From: ZC4RG17 sp036380875
GTDB taxonomy: Bacteria > Actinomycetota > Acidimicrobiia > Spongiisociales > ZC4RG35
Direction of reading: 5' to 3'
DNA length: 64,000 nucleotides
Assembly: GCA_036380875.1 (NCBI GenBank)
Contig: DASVDX010000080.1
Coordinates: 11,137 to 75,136 of the forward strand
Part shown: positions 39,933 through 46,974 of the stretch, one piece after another
Layout of the letters: every line of letters begins with the position of its first letter
Numbering within the stretch: the stretch's first letter is position 1
Position numbers and translations under genes: made by a program
Notes under the pieces: generated by a model
Databases searched by the model: none
The model's input: the letters and a program-made list of their open reading frames with translations, nothing else
Told to the model about the DNA's origin: nothing

Positions 39933-40799
39933 CTATTCGGGTCGAGCGCCTTCCAGTGAAGCCAGGACACGCTGTCGCCACTCCTCGGTCGTGTCGCACT
40001 GGTTGAAGGTGTAGATGTGGCAGCTCACGATCCGGAGGTCCGGCTCGGCCAGATCGGCTCCCAGGCCGACCAGGAGCTCCGCCGGGTCGTAGCCGCCGGG
40101 GCGAACGAAGGCGCCGATCAGCCCGACGTTCTTGCGGAGAAACGACAGGGATTGGCCGACGCCGATGCGGGCGGAGATACGAAGCAGCTTGGCCCGCTCG
40201 GCGGCTCCGGGGATGCCCAGCACGAGGGGCAGCGTGACTCCCCTTTCCCGCTGGCGTCGGAGCCATCCGGTCACCGCCGCCGGGTCGAAGCACATCTGGC
40301 TCGTCATCCACGACGCGTACCTCTGCTTGTCGGTCAGCGCCTGGTCCAACTGGGCATCGGGGATCTGCGGGTGCCCCTCGGGGTAGCAGGGCACCCCCAC
40401 CTCGAGGTCGTGGCCGATCCGCTCCATCGCCTGGAGAAGCGACAGGCCGTCGAAGAAATCACCCGCCGGTTCGGGATCACCCCCGACCACGAAGGCCTGT
40501 TTCACCCCGAGCTCGGAGATGCGCCGCAGCAGGCTCTCCAGGTGGGCCATGTCCTTCGTCATGCGTGCCGACAGGTGGGGGATGACCCGATGACCGCGCT
40601 CCATGAGCTCAGCCGCCAGGTCGAGGCTGTCCTCGAGGGTCTTCTGCGGCGAGGCGGTCACCGACACCCGCGCCGCGGCCGGGAGGTGTCGAGCTTGCTC
40701 GGCGACGTTGGGCAACGGAATCAGCTCGAAGATCGGGTCCGAGAGCAGATCCCGGATCGCCCGGCGGGTCTCCTGGGAGAGGGTTTCGAGGGTGCTCAT
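39933..40799 (-). CDS. metF: Methylenetetrahydrofolate reductase (MetF family)
   Basis: Interconverts methyl-THF and methylene-THF. The 288-residue product has the MTHFR barrel signatures: ARVSVTASPQKTLEDSLDLA, HRVIPHLSARMTKDM, GVKQAFVVGGDPEP with the folate-binding GGDP, EVGVPCYPEGHPQ and KQRYASWMTSQMCFDPAAV. It has no obvious NADH domain, as usual for bacterial MetF. It is the last gene of the corrinoid methyltransferase operon and overlaps the MttB-family gene by four bases. In that setting it should oxidise the methyl group that reached THF. The start ATG at 40799 is fixed by that overlap. Confidence 0.88.
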   Translation of the reverse strand: MSTLETLSQETRRAIRDLLSDPIFELIPLPNVAEQARHLPAAARVSVTASPQKTLEDSLDLAAELMERGHRVIPHLSARMTKDMAHLESLLRRISELGVKQAFVVGGDPEPAGDFFDGLSLLQAMERIGHDLEVGVPCYPEGHPQIPDAQLDQALTDKQRYASWMTSQMCFDPAAVTGWLRRQRERGVTLPLVLGIPGAAERAKLLRISARIGVGQSLSFLRKNVGLIGAFVRPGGYDPAELLVGLGADLAEPDLRIVSCHIYTFNQCDTTEEWRQRVLASLEGARPE

Positions 40800-42328
40800 G
40801 CGTGCTCGTCGGGCAGTTCGGCCTTCCGCCGGGCGACGTAGTCGTCCAGTTCCTCACGCACGGCGTCGTCGAGCGGGGGAGGCTCGTATTCGGCCAGCAT
40901 CCGCTTCCACACCTGGTTCGCCCGCTGGATGGAATCCAAGCTCCCACCTTCCTGCCACTGCTCGAAGCTCGAGTTGTCGGCCAGGCTCGAGGTCCAGAAG
41001 GCGGTCTCGAAGTTGGCCAGCGTGTGCTCCGAGCCGAGGAAGTGCTCCCCGGGCTGGTGGGAAAGCAGCGTGTCCAGGGCGAGCCCGTTGGGCGACATGT
41101 CCACGCCGGCGAGCAGGGAGCCGGCCATCGACGCCTGGTCGGCGTCGAGCACGAACTTCTCATAGCCCATCACCAGGCCTCCCTCCAGCCATCCCGCCGT
41201 GTGCAGAACGAAGTTGACCCCGGCGAGGAGCGTGGGGACGAAGGTGGCAGCGCTTTCGTACGCCGCCTGGGCGTCGGGGGTCTTCGATGCCGTCAACGCC
41301 CCACCCGAGCGGAACGGGACTCCGAGCCGTCGCGCCAGCGCCGCCATGACGAACAACATCAGAGCCGGTTCGGGAGTGCCGAACGTGGGTGCTCCGGTCT
41401 GCATCGACATCGACGAGGCGAAGGAGCCGAAGATCACCGGCGCACCGGGGCGGACCATCTGGGTGAACGCCATCCCGGCCAGCGCCTCGGCCAGGGTCTG
41501 AGTGGCAACGGCGGCCACCGTCACCGGTGCCATCGCCCCGGCGAGGATGAACGGCGTGATGATCGTCGCCTGGTTGTTCTCGGCGTAGACCTTGGCCGAC
41601 CCCAGCATCGCCCGGTCCCACGCCAGCGGGGAGTTGGCGTTGCAGAGGGAGGTGATGACCGTGTTCTGGTCTACGAATTCGGCTCCGAACACGATCTTCG
41701 CCATGTCGACGGTGTCCTGCGCCCGCTCCGGGGCTGTCACCGAGCCCATGAACGGCTTGTCGCTCAACGTGATGTGGGCGTGGATCATGTCGAAGTGCCG
41801 CTTGTTGACCGGGAGGTCGACGGGCTCGCACAGCGTGCCCCCGGCGTGGTGCAGGGCAGGGGACATGTAGGTGAGCTTGGCGAAGTTGCGGAAGTCCTCG
41901 ATCGTGGCATAACGCCTCCCGCCATCCAGGTCCCGCACGAATGGGCAGCCGTAGGCCGGGGCGAAGACGAGGTGGGGGTCGCCGACCTCGACGCTGCGTT
42001 GCGGGTTGCGGGCGTGCTGGGTGAATCGGGAAGGAGCCGACGCCTGGACGATCTGGCGGCACATGCCTTCGGGGAACCGCACCCGGGTGCCGTCGACCTC
42101 GGCGCCGTGCTCGGCGAAGATCTCGAGCGCCTCCGGGTAGTCCACGATCTCCATTCCCACCTCGGCCAAGAGCCGGTCGGCGTGGGCCTCGATCGTGGCC
42201 AGCCCCTCCTCGTCGAGCACCTCGTAGGGGGCGAGGCGACGGGTGAGAAACGGCTTCGATTCGACGAACGCTGCGGCCCGGGCGCGCTGGCGGGCCTCCC
42301 GTCCGCCCGATCGGCGTCGTGCCGTCAT
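40796..42328 (-). CDS. Trimethylamine methyltransferase (MttB) family, non-pyrrolysine type
   Basis: Transfers a methyl group from a quaternary or tertiary amine to a corrinoid protein. The 510-residue product has MttB-family phrases: LDEEGLATIEAHADRLLAEVG, YEALIEHFAEH-like EIFAEHGAEVDGTRV, RNPQRSVEVGDPHLVFAPAYG, GAMAPVTVAAVATQTLAEALAG and FGTPEPALMLFVMAALARRL. No in-frame amber codon interrupts the gene, so it is not the pyrrolysine form that uses trimethylamine. Non-Pyl members include glycine betaine methyltransferase MtgB. Adjacent corrinoid protein, reactivase and THF methyltransferase support a complete system. The substrate is inferred to be betaine-like, mainly from the divergent dehydrogenase gene. 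Confidence 0.85.
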   Translation of the reverse strand: MTARRRSGGREARQRARAAAFVESKPFLTRRLAPYEVLDEEGLATIEAHADRLLAEVGMEIVDYPEALEIFAEHGAEVDGTRVRFPEGMCRQIVQASAPSRFTQHARNPQRSVEVGDPHLVFAPAYGCPFVRDLDGGRRYATIEDFRNFAKLTYMSPALHHAGGTLCEPVDLPVNKRHFDMIHAHITLSDKPFMGSVTAPERAQDTVDMAKIVFGAEFVDQNTVITSLCNANSPLAWDRAMLGSAKVYAENNQATIITPFILAGAMAPVTVAAVATQTLAEALAGMAFTQMVRPGAPVIFGSFASSMSMQTGAPTFGTPEPALMLFVMAALARRLGVPFRSGGALTASKTPDAQAAYESAATFVPTLLAGVNFVLHTAGWLEGGLVMGYEKFVLDADQASMAGSLLAGVDMSPNGLALDTLLSHQPGEHFLGSEHTLANFETAFWTSSLADNSSFEQWQEGGSLDSIQRANQVWKRMLAEYEPPPLDDAVREELDDYVARRKAELPDEHA

Positions 42329-44301
42329 CTTCGGCTCCTCTCTCTCGATCTACGGCCTCCCCGGCGCCCCCTGGGTCGGGTGCCGCCCTGGGGGAGGATT
42401 GCGGACAGATGGGGGAACTCGTGCGACGAGTGGGGGATGCCCATTGCGGCGACGAAGTGCTCCTGGAATCGGGGTTCGACAGCGGTCTCCACCTTTTCGA
42501 TGCGGCTCGCCACCTCTTCGATCTCGAGTCGGGCCGAGGCAGAGAGCAGGGCGATGATCGCCCCGCTCCCGGCGGCGTTGCCCGCCGCCGAAACGTGGTC
42601 GAGGTCACAGTCGGGTATCAGACCGAGGATCATGGCGTACTTCGGGTCGATGTGGCTGCCGAACGCCCCGGCCAGGCGGATCTCATCCACCTCGTCGACA
42701 CCCATCCGGTCCATCAGGAGCCGGGTGCCGGCATACAGAGCCGCCTTCGCCAACTGGATCGCCCGCACGTCGTTCTGGGTGATGGTGATCTCAGGATCGT
42801 CCCACAGCCGATAGGCGAACGTCCTTCCGTCGGCAACCACGCGGTCGCCCCGAGCCTGGATCACACCATCGCGGTCGATCACGCCGACGAGGAACAGTTC
42901 GGCGACCGCTTCGATGATCCCCGAGCCGCAGATGCCGTTGATCCCGGTTCTCCTCACGTCTTCGGCGAAGCCTTCTTCGTCGGACCACCGGTCCGAGCCG
43001 ATGACACGGATCCTCGGCTCCAGCGTCTCGGAATCGATTCGCACCCGCTCGATCGCCCCGGGCGTGGCGCGCTGGCCGTGGCTGATCTGGGCGCCTTCGA
43101 AAGCGGGGCCAGTCGGGCTGGAGGCGGCGAGCAGGCGCTCTTCGTTGCCGAGCACGATCTCGGCGTTGGTGCCGACGTCGACGAGGAGTTGGAGTGCTCG
43201 GCGGCGATGCGGCCCCTCCGACAAGACGGCGCCCATCGTGTCGGCGCCGACGTGGCCGGCGACGATCGGCAATGCGTAGAGGCGGGCCCCCGGCGCCAGC
43301 CGCAGCCCGATCGAGGAAGCGGTGGAGGAGAAGGCGTGCCGGACGGCCGGGGCGAACGGCGCCTCGCCCAGGGGCCGAGGGTCGAAGCCGAGGACGAGAT
43401 GGTGCATGATCGGGTTGCCGACCACTACCACGTCGACCACGTCCCCGCGCGCCTCCCCGGCTGCGTCGAGGAGGTCGCCCGCCAGGGAGTCGAGTGCCGA
43501 CCTCACCGCCTGGGTCATCTCGTCGGCGCCGCCTTCGTTCATCATGGCGTACGACACCCGGCTCATCAGGTCTTCGCCGAACCTGATCTGGGGGTTCATC
43601 GCCCCGGCGGAGGCCAGCACGTCGCCGCTGGTCAGGTCGAGGAGGTGGCCCGCCAGGGTGGTCGACCCGATGTCGAACGCCAATCCGAGGATGCGGTCGT
43701 GGAAGCCGGGCCAGGCGGCGATCACATCCCTGCCGGAGTGCACCGCCACGGTGACCGACCATCCGCCTTCCGTGAGACACCCGTGCATCTGTCTCGTGAC
43801 TTCGTGGTCGAACTGCAGGTCGTGGAGGTCCCACTCGGCGGCGAGGGCGTCGGCCACCCTCTCGAGGTCCGCCCGGGCGTCCTCCAGCGAAGGAGGGTCC
43901 ACCTCGACATAGTGGAGCCGCACGATCGGGTCGATCGGATAACTCGTGACTTCGGGACGCTTGCGCACCACCTGGCGGTGGACTTGGCTCTCGGGCGGGA
44001 CATCAACGACGACGTCGGCACGTATGGCCGTGGCGCAGCCCAATCGCCGGCCGTCGCTCAGGGGCCGACGGCCGTGGTAGTTCAACTCGAGATCGCCGGG
44101 TGGGCTGAGCGCCGTCTCATCGGCGGGGATGGCCGGGGTGGAGCCCTGTGTCACCTGGCATCGCCCGCAGATCCCCCGCCCCCCGCAGACCGAGTCGAGA
44201 TCGACTCCCAGTTGGCGGGCGGCATCGAGAACCGTGGCGCCACGAACGACGTCACCCCGCCGACCCGACGGCAGGAAGATCACCCGGACGGTGTCGCTCA
44301 T
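42325..44301 (-). CDS. Corrinoid activation ATPase (RACo/RamA-like, ferredoxin plus ASKHA domain)
   Basis: Reduces inactive cob(II)alamin on the corrinoid protein back to Co(I) using ATP. The 658-residue product starts with a 2Fe-2S domain (VCGGRGICGRCQV and a later LGCATAI Cys). A linker domain follows, then an ASKHA ATPase of the DUF4445 type: GLAFDIGSTTLAGHLLDL (phosphate loop), VVVVGNPIMHHLVLG, LLVDVGTNAEIVLGN and GICGSGIIEAVAELF. The last ~25 residues are a basic Arg-rich tail. Overlaps with both neighbours are four bases. Proteins of this type occur only with corrinoid methyltransferase systems, confirming the function of the operon. Confidence 0.9.
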   Translation of the reverse strand: MSDTVRVIFLPSGRRGDVVRGATVLDAARQLGVDLDSVCGGRGICGRCQVTQGSTPAIPADETALSPPGDLELNYHGRRPLSDGRRLGCATAIRADVVVDVPPESQVHRQVVRKRPEVTSYPIDPIVRLHYVEVDPPSLEDARADLERVADALAAEWDLHDLQFDHEVTRQMHGCLTEGGWSVTVAVHSGRDVIAAWPGFHDRILGLAFDIGSTTLAGHLLDLTSGDVLASAGAMNPQIRFGEDLMSRVSYAMMNEGGADEMTQAVRSALDSLAGDLLDAAGEARGDVVDVVVVGNPIMHHLVLGFDPRPLGEAPFAPAVRHAFSSTASSIGLRLAPGARLYALPIVAGHVGADTMGAVLSEGPHRRRALQLLVDVGTNAEIVLGNEERLLAASSPTGPAFEGAQISHGQRATPGAIERVRIDSETLEPRIRVIGSDRWSDEEGFAEDVRRTGINGICGSGIIEAVAELFLVGVIDRDGVIQARGDRVVADGRTFAYRLWDDPEITITQNDVRAIQLAKAALYAGTRLLMDRMGVDEVDEIRLAGAFGSHIDPKYAMILGLIPDCDLDHVSAAGNAAGSGAIIALLSASARLEIEEVASRIEKVETAVEPRFQEHFVAAMGIPHSSHEFPHLSAILPQGGTRPRGRRGGRRSRERSRR

Positions 44302-45200
44302 CCCGTCGCCAGGCGGCGACGACCGCCCCGCCGCCGTCCCTCACTGGTGGGAGAGGAGGGGTCGCGGTGGCGTCGAATCCAGGCGGCGCAGTCGCGGTCG
44401 TTGCCGGTGAGCACGTCCGCCGCCTTGATCGCCCCCATGATCTCGGACTCCAGTGGATTGGTGATGGCCGAAGTGAGCCCGGCGCCGATGGCCATCGCCA
44501 GGAAGGCGGCATTGATGCCGGCTCGGTGAGGCAGGCCGAAGCTGATGTTGGAGGCGCCGCAGGTCGTGTTGACGCGCAGTTCCTCGCGGAGGCGGCGTAT
44601 CAGATGGAGGACCTGCCGGCCGGCGCTGGGCACGGCTCCGATGGGCATCACCAGAGGGTCGACCACGATGTCCTCACGGGGGATGCCGTGGTCGGCGGCC
44701 CGGTCGACGATCCTCTTGGCGACCTCGAACCGCCTGTCGGGGTCTTCGGAGATGCCGGTTTCGTCGTTGGTGATCGCCACGACCGCGGCACCGTGCTTGG
44801 CGACGAGGGGGAGGACTTGCTCCATCGACTCCTCCTCGCCGGTGACGGAGTTCACCAGAGCTTTGCCCTGATACACCTCGAGGCCGGCCCGGAGTGCCGG
44901 TATCACCGACGAATCGATGGACAGCGGGACGTCGACAAGGCGTTGGACCAGCTCGACCGTCTGGGCCAGGATGGCCGGCTCGTCGGCGAGCGGGATGCCG
45001 GCGTTGACGTCGAGCATGTCGGCGCCCGCTTCCACCTGGGCGATGGCGTCCGCTTCCACCCGCGAAAAATCCCCTCGCATCATCTCTTCGGCGAGGAGCT
45101 TGCGGCCGGTGGGGTTGATGCGTTCGCCGATGACGACGAACGGCCGGTCGAAGCCGATGACCACTTCCCTGGTGGGCGAGGCGAGAACGGTGTCAGTCAT
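44298..45200 (-). CDS. Methyl-corrinoid:tetrahydrofolate methyltransferase (MtgA/AcsE-type, pterin-binding domain)
   Basis: Pterin-binding TIM-barrel methyltransferase of 300 residues related to dihydropteroate synthase and MtgA/AcsE. It has VIGERINPTGRKLLAEEM at the N-terminus, AGADMLDVNAGIP, PLSIDSSVIPALRAGL, GKALVNSVTGEEES and the C-terminal NTTCGASNISFGLPHR, which binds THF. It would accept the methyl group from the corrinoid protein and give methyl-THF for MetF. It is not a folate synthase, because the usual DHPS sulfonamide and pyrophosphate motifs are replaced. It is coupled by overlaps to the RACo-like gene and to the small domain protein. The basic C-terminal tail (GRRRGGRRR) is unusual. 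Confidence 0.88.
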   Translation of the reverse strand: MTDTVLASPTREVVIGFDRPFVVIGERINPTGRKLLAEEMMRGDFSRVEADAIAQVEAGADMLDVNAGIPLADEPAILAQTVELVQRLVDVPLSIDSSVIPALRAGLEVYQGKALVNSVTGEEESMEQVLPLVAKHGAAVVAITNDETGISEDPDRRFEVAKRIVDRAADHGIPREDIVVDPLVMPIGAVPSAGRQVLHLIRRLREELRVNTTCGASNISFGLPHRAGINAAFLAMAIGAGLTSAITNPLESEIMGAIKAADVLTGNDRDCAAWIRRHRDPSSPTSEGRRRGGRRRLATG

Positions 45201-45502
45201 GTTTCGGATTCAGGGGTCGGGCGCCAGCCGCCGTTGCGGACCAGCTCTTCGAGCAGGACGTCGGGGAAATCAGCGTCGAGTTGGTCGGCGACCACCTCCG
45301 GATCGGGGCCGGGGACGCTGACCTTGCGGTACTCGGCCGTGTAGTCGTCGGCGCCGATGACACCCACGCGGGTGGCGGCGCGGTCGATGGCCTCCTGGAA
45401 GCGGTCGGGCATCGGGATTCGGCGTGCCTCACGGCCTTTGCCGGAGACGACCTGGGCAGGGATGTCCCGCCAGTAGATCACCGTCACCTCGCCGTCGCTC
45501 AT
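45197..45502 (-). CDS. 'Virulence factor' domain protein (PF13769-like), small
   Basis: A 101-residue soluble protein: VTVIYWRDIPAQVVSGKGRE at the start, then MPDRFQEAIDRAATRVGVIGADDY, TAEYRKVSV and DFPDVLLEELVRNGGWR at the end. It matches the small 'virulence factor' domain that, despite its name, accompanies MttB/DHPS/DUF1638 clusters in many proteobacteria and actinobacteria. Its role in corrinoid methyl transfer is unknown. The ATG at 45502 overlaps the DUF1638 stop and the stop overlaps the following methyltransferase start, so it should be made in similar amounts to these enzymes. Confidence 0.75.
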   Translation of the reverse strand: MSDGEVTVIYWRDIPAQVVSGKGREARRIPMPDRFQEAIDRAATRVGVIGADDYTAEYRKVSVPGPDPEVVADQLDADFPDVLLEELVRNGGWRPTPESET

Positions 45503-46101
45503 GACGTCGCCACTGCCACGATCGCCGGTTCCATCTCGCCGTAGCCGACGAAAATCCTCTCGAACCGCAGGCCCAACCGCGAGGCGGCCTCCTCGGCCCG
45601 GGCGGTCAGTTCGGGGTCGTCGGTCTGGGCGAGATACACCACGCGGGTGTAGTTGCCGAAGTAGTCGGAGAGGAGGTGAGGCCACCGATCCAAGCCGAGG
45701 CCGTGCCACACGAGACGGTCGAAGTGGCGGACGAGGAAGTCGGTCAGATAGAAGGTCGTCGGCTCGGCGTCGTGGAGGCCGGTGAAGAGGGTCGAACCGG
45801 CCAGGAACTCGTAGCAGTGGGCACCGGCCAGGCGCTCCACCCCGTGGCGCTCGAGCACCGAGTCCAGTAGTCCACCGGTGCCACAGTCCCCGTAGGCGAC
45901 GAAGATCTTCTCGTAGCGGTCCTTCGCTTCGACGATCCTCTTCTCGATCGCCGCGGGGATGAGCGAAGGCTGGTTGTGGTACGCCGCCGGCAGGCAGGAG
46001 ACCTCGACGGCCTCGAGGTGATTGGTCTCCACGACGCGCAGCAGCTCGCGGGCCATCGCCCCGCAGCCCAGTACCAAGACCTTCGGCTCAGGCGAGGCCA
46101 C
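45499..46101 (-). CDS. DUF1638 protein
   Basis: A 200-residue cytoplasmic protein. Characteristic phrases are VLVLGCGAMARELLRVVE at the N-terminus, EVSCLPAAYHNQPSLIPAA, KIFVAYGDCGTGGLLDSVLE, ERLAGAHCYEFLAGSTLF and FYLTDFLVRHFDRLVWHGLGL. The AYGDCGTGG and GAHCYEF cysteine/histidine pairs could bind a metal. DUF1638 is nearly always found with corrinoid methyltransferase genes; its activity is unknown. GTG at 46101 chosen because an upstream reading would run into the corrinoid gene without resemblance to the family. It overlaps that gene by 14 bases. Confidence 0.85.
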   Translation of the reverse strand: MASPEPKVLVLGCGAMARELLRVVETNHLEAVEVSCLPAAYHNQPSLIPAAIEKRIVEAKDRYEKIFVAYGDCGTGGLLDSVLERHGVERLAGAHCYEFLAGSTLFTGLHDAEPTTFYLTDFLVRHFDRLVWHGLGLDRWPHLLSDYFGNYTRVVYLAQTDDPELTARAEEAASRLGLRFERIFVGYGEMEPAIVAVATS

Positions 46102-46777
46102 GTCGGGCTCCGACCAGAGCCTTGGCCGTCTCTGCCGCCACCGCCGCGTCCCGGCAATAGGCGTCGGCGCCGATGGCGGCGCCGAACTCCTCATTCAGGG
46201 GAGCGCCGCCGACGAGGACGATGAAGTCGTCGCGGATCCCCTTCTCGACCATGGTGTCGATCACCACCTTCATGTACGGCATCGTGGTGGTGAGGAGGGC
46301 CGACATGCCCAGGATGTCGGGCTGGTGCTCGTCGAGTGCCTGGATGTACTCGTCGACGTCGGTGTTGATCCCGAGGTCGATCACCTCGAAGCCGGCGCCC
46401 TCGAGCATCATGCCGACCAGGTTCTTGCCGATGTCGTGGATGTCTCCTTTGACGGTCCCGATCACGACCTTCCCGATGGTCGGGACACCGGTTTCGGCCA
46501 GCAGCGGACGGAGCACGGCCATGCCGGCTTTCATGGCATTGGCAGCCAGAAGCACCTCGGGGACGAAGAGGATCCCATCGCGGAAGTCCTCGCCCACGAT
46601 GCGCATGCCCTCGACCAGCGCCTCGTTGAGGACCCGATTGGCGTCCCAGCCGCGCCCGAGGAGGATGTTGGTGCCCTCCACGATCTCGTCGGCGAGACCG
46701 TCGTAGAGGTCGTCGTGCATCTGCTCGACGAGTTCCTCGTCGGAGAGGGCCGACAGATCGATTTCTTCTTCGCTCAT
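46088..46777 (-). CDS. Corrinoid (cobalamin-binding) protein, MtgC/MttC family
   Basis: Methyl carrier of 229 residues that holds cobalamin. A four-helix cap domain (EEELVEQMHDDLYDGLADEI) is followed by a B12-binding domain with the DxHxxG motif in VKGDIHDIGKNLVGMMLEG and GMSALLTTTMPYMKVVID. It accepts the methyl group from the MttB-family enzyme and gives it to the THF methyltransferase in the same operon. As first gene of that operon, its start at 46777 lies 22 bases from a palindromic site shared with two other promoters in the window. No cobalamin riboswitch was recognised before it. Confidence 0.93.
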   Translation of the reverse strand: MSEEEIDLSALSDEELVEQMHDDLYDGLADEIVEGTNILLGRGWDANRVLNEALVEGMRIVGEDFRDGILFVPEVLLAANAMKAGMAVLRPLLAETGVPTIGKVVIGTVKGDIHDIGKNLVGMMLEGAGFEVIDLGINTDVDEYIQALDEHQPDILGMSALLTTTMPYMKVVIDTMVEKGIRDDFIVLVGGAPLNEEFGAAIGADAYCRDAAVAAETAKALVGARRGLA

Positions 46778-46799
46778 TGCGCCGCGCTCCTGCGAGAAG

Positions 46800-46816
46800 G
46801 TTCCACGATACGGAAC
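46800..46816 (-). promoter_or_regulatory. Predicted operator A (palindrome before the corrinoid operon)
   Basis: On the minus strand this reads GTTCCGTATCGTGGAAC, a 5-bp inverted repeat (GTTCC / GGAAC) with a 7-base centre. The same motif recurs at 46935-46951 and 59764-59780. A partial copy CGGAACGAT is at 46829-46837. It probably binds the IclR-family regulator of this island; the assignment is by motif distribution only. Confidence 0.65.
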
Positions 46817-46934
46817 AATGTCGGATGTCGGAACGATATCTCGCCCTTACCTGGTTGTCCAGTGGTCGAAACCCCCTTCACAGTGCGACACGGGGGCGTC
46901 GGCGGCGGTAGTCTGCGTGCCGCTTTGCAGCATC

Positions 46935-46951
46935 GTTCCGTATCGTGGGAC
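46935..46951 (+). promoter_or_regulatory. Predicted operator B (before the dehydrogenase-ETF operon)
   Basis: GTTCCGTATCGTGGGAC, one mismatch from operator A read in the opposite orientation and sharing ATCGTTCCG with operator C. It ends 23 bases before the GTG start of the FAD-GcvT gene, between a possible -10 (TAGTCT at 46909-46914) and the ribosome-binding site. Confidence 0.65.
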
Positions 46952-46974
46952 CGGAGCCTCCGGAGGGTGAGCAA

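Noticed and set aside
40796..42328. Pyrrolysine (amber) readthrough in the MttB-family gene
   Set aside because: The gene is uninterrupted for 510 codons with no in-frame TAG, and no pyl genes are in the window, so it belongs to the non-Pyl group.
44298..45200. Dihydropteroate synthase (folP) for folate synthesis
   Set aside because: The pterin-binding domain is present, but the NTTCGASNISFGLP ending and the corrinoid operon context match methyl-corrinoid:THF methyltransferases.
46945..46974. Earlier in-frame start for the FAD-GcvT protein inside operator B
   Set aside because: The GTG at 46975 has a GGAGGG ribosome-binding site seven bases upstream and begins just before the FAD-binding strand; the earlier codons lack a site and would start inside the palindrome.
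46778..46974. Cobalamin riboswitch before the corrinoid operon
   Set aside because: The 197-base divergent region has no B12-box-like sequence; it is explained by two operators and short promoters.
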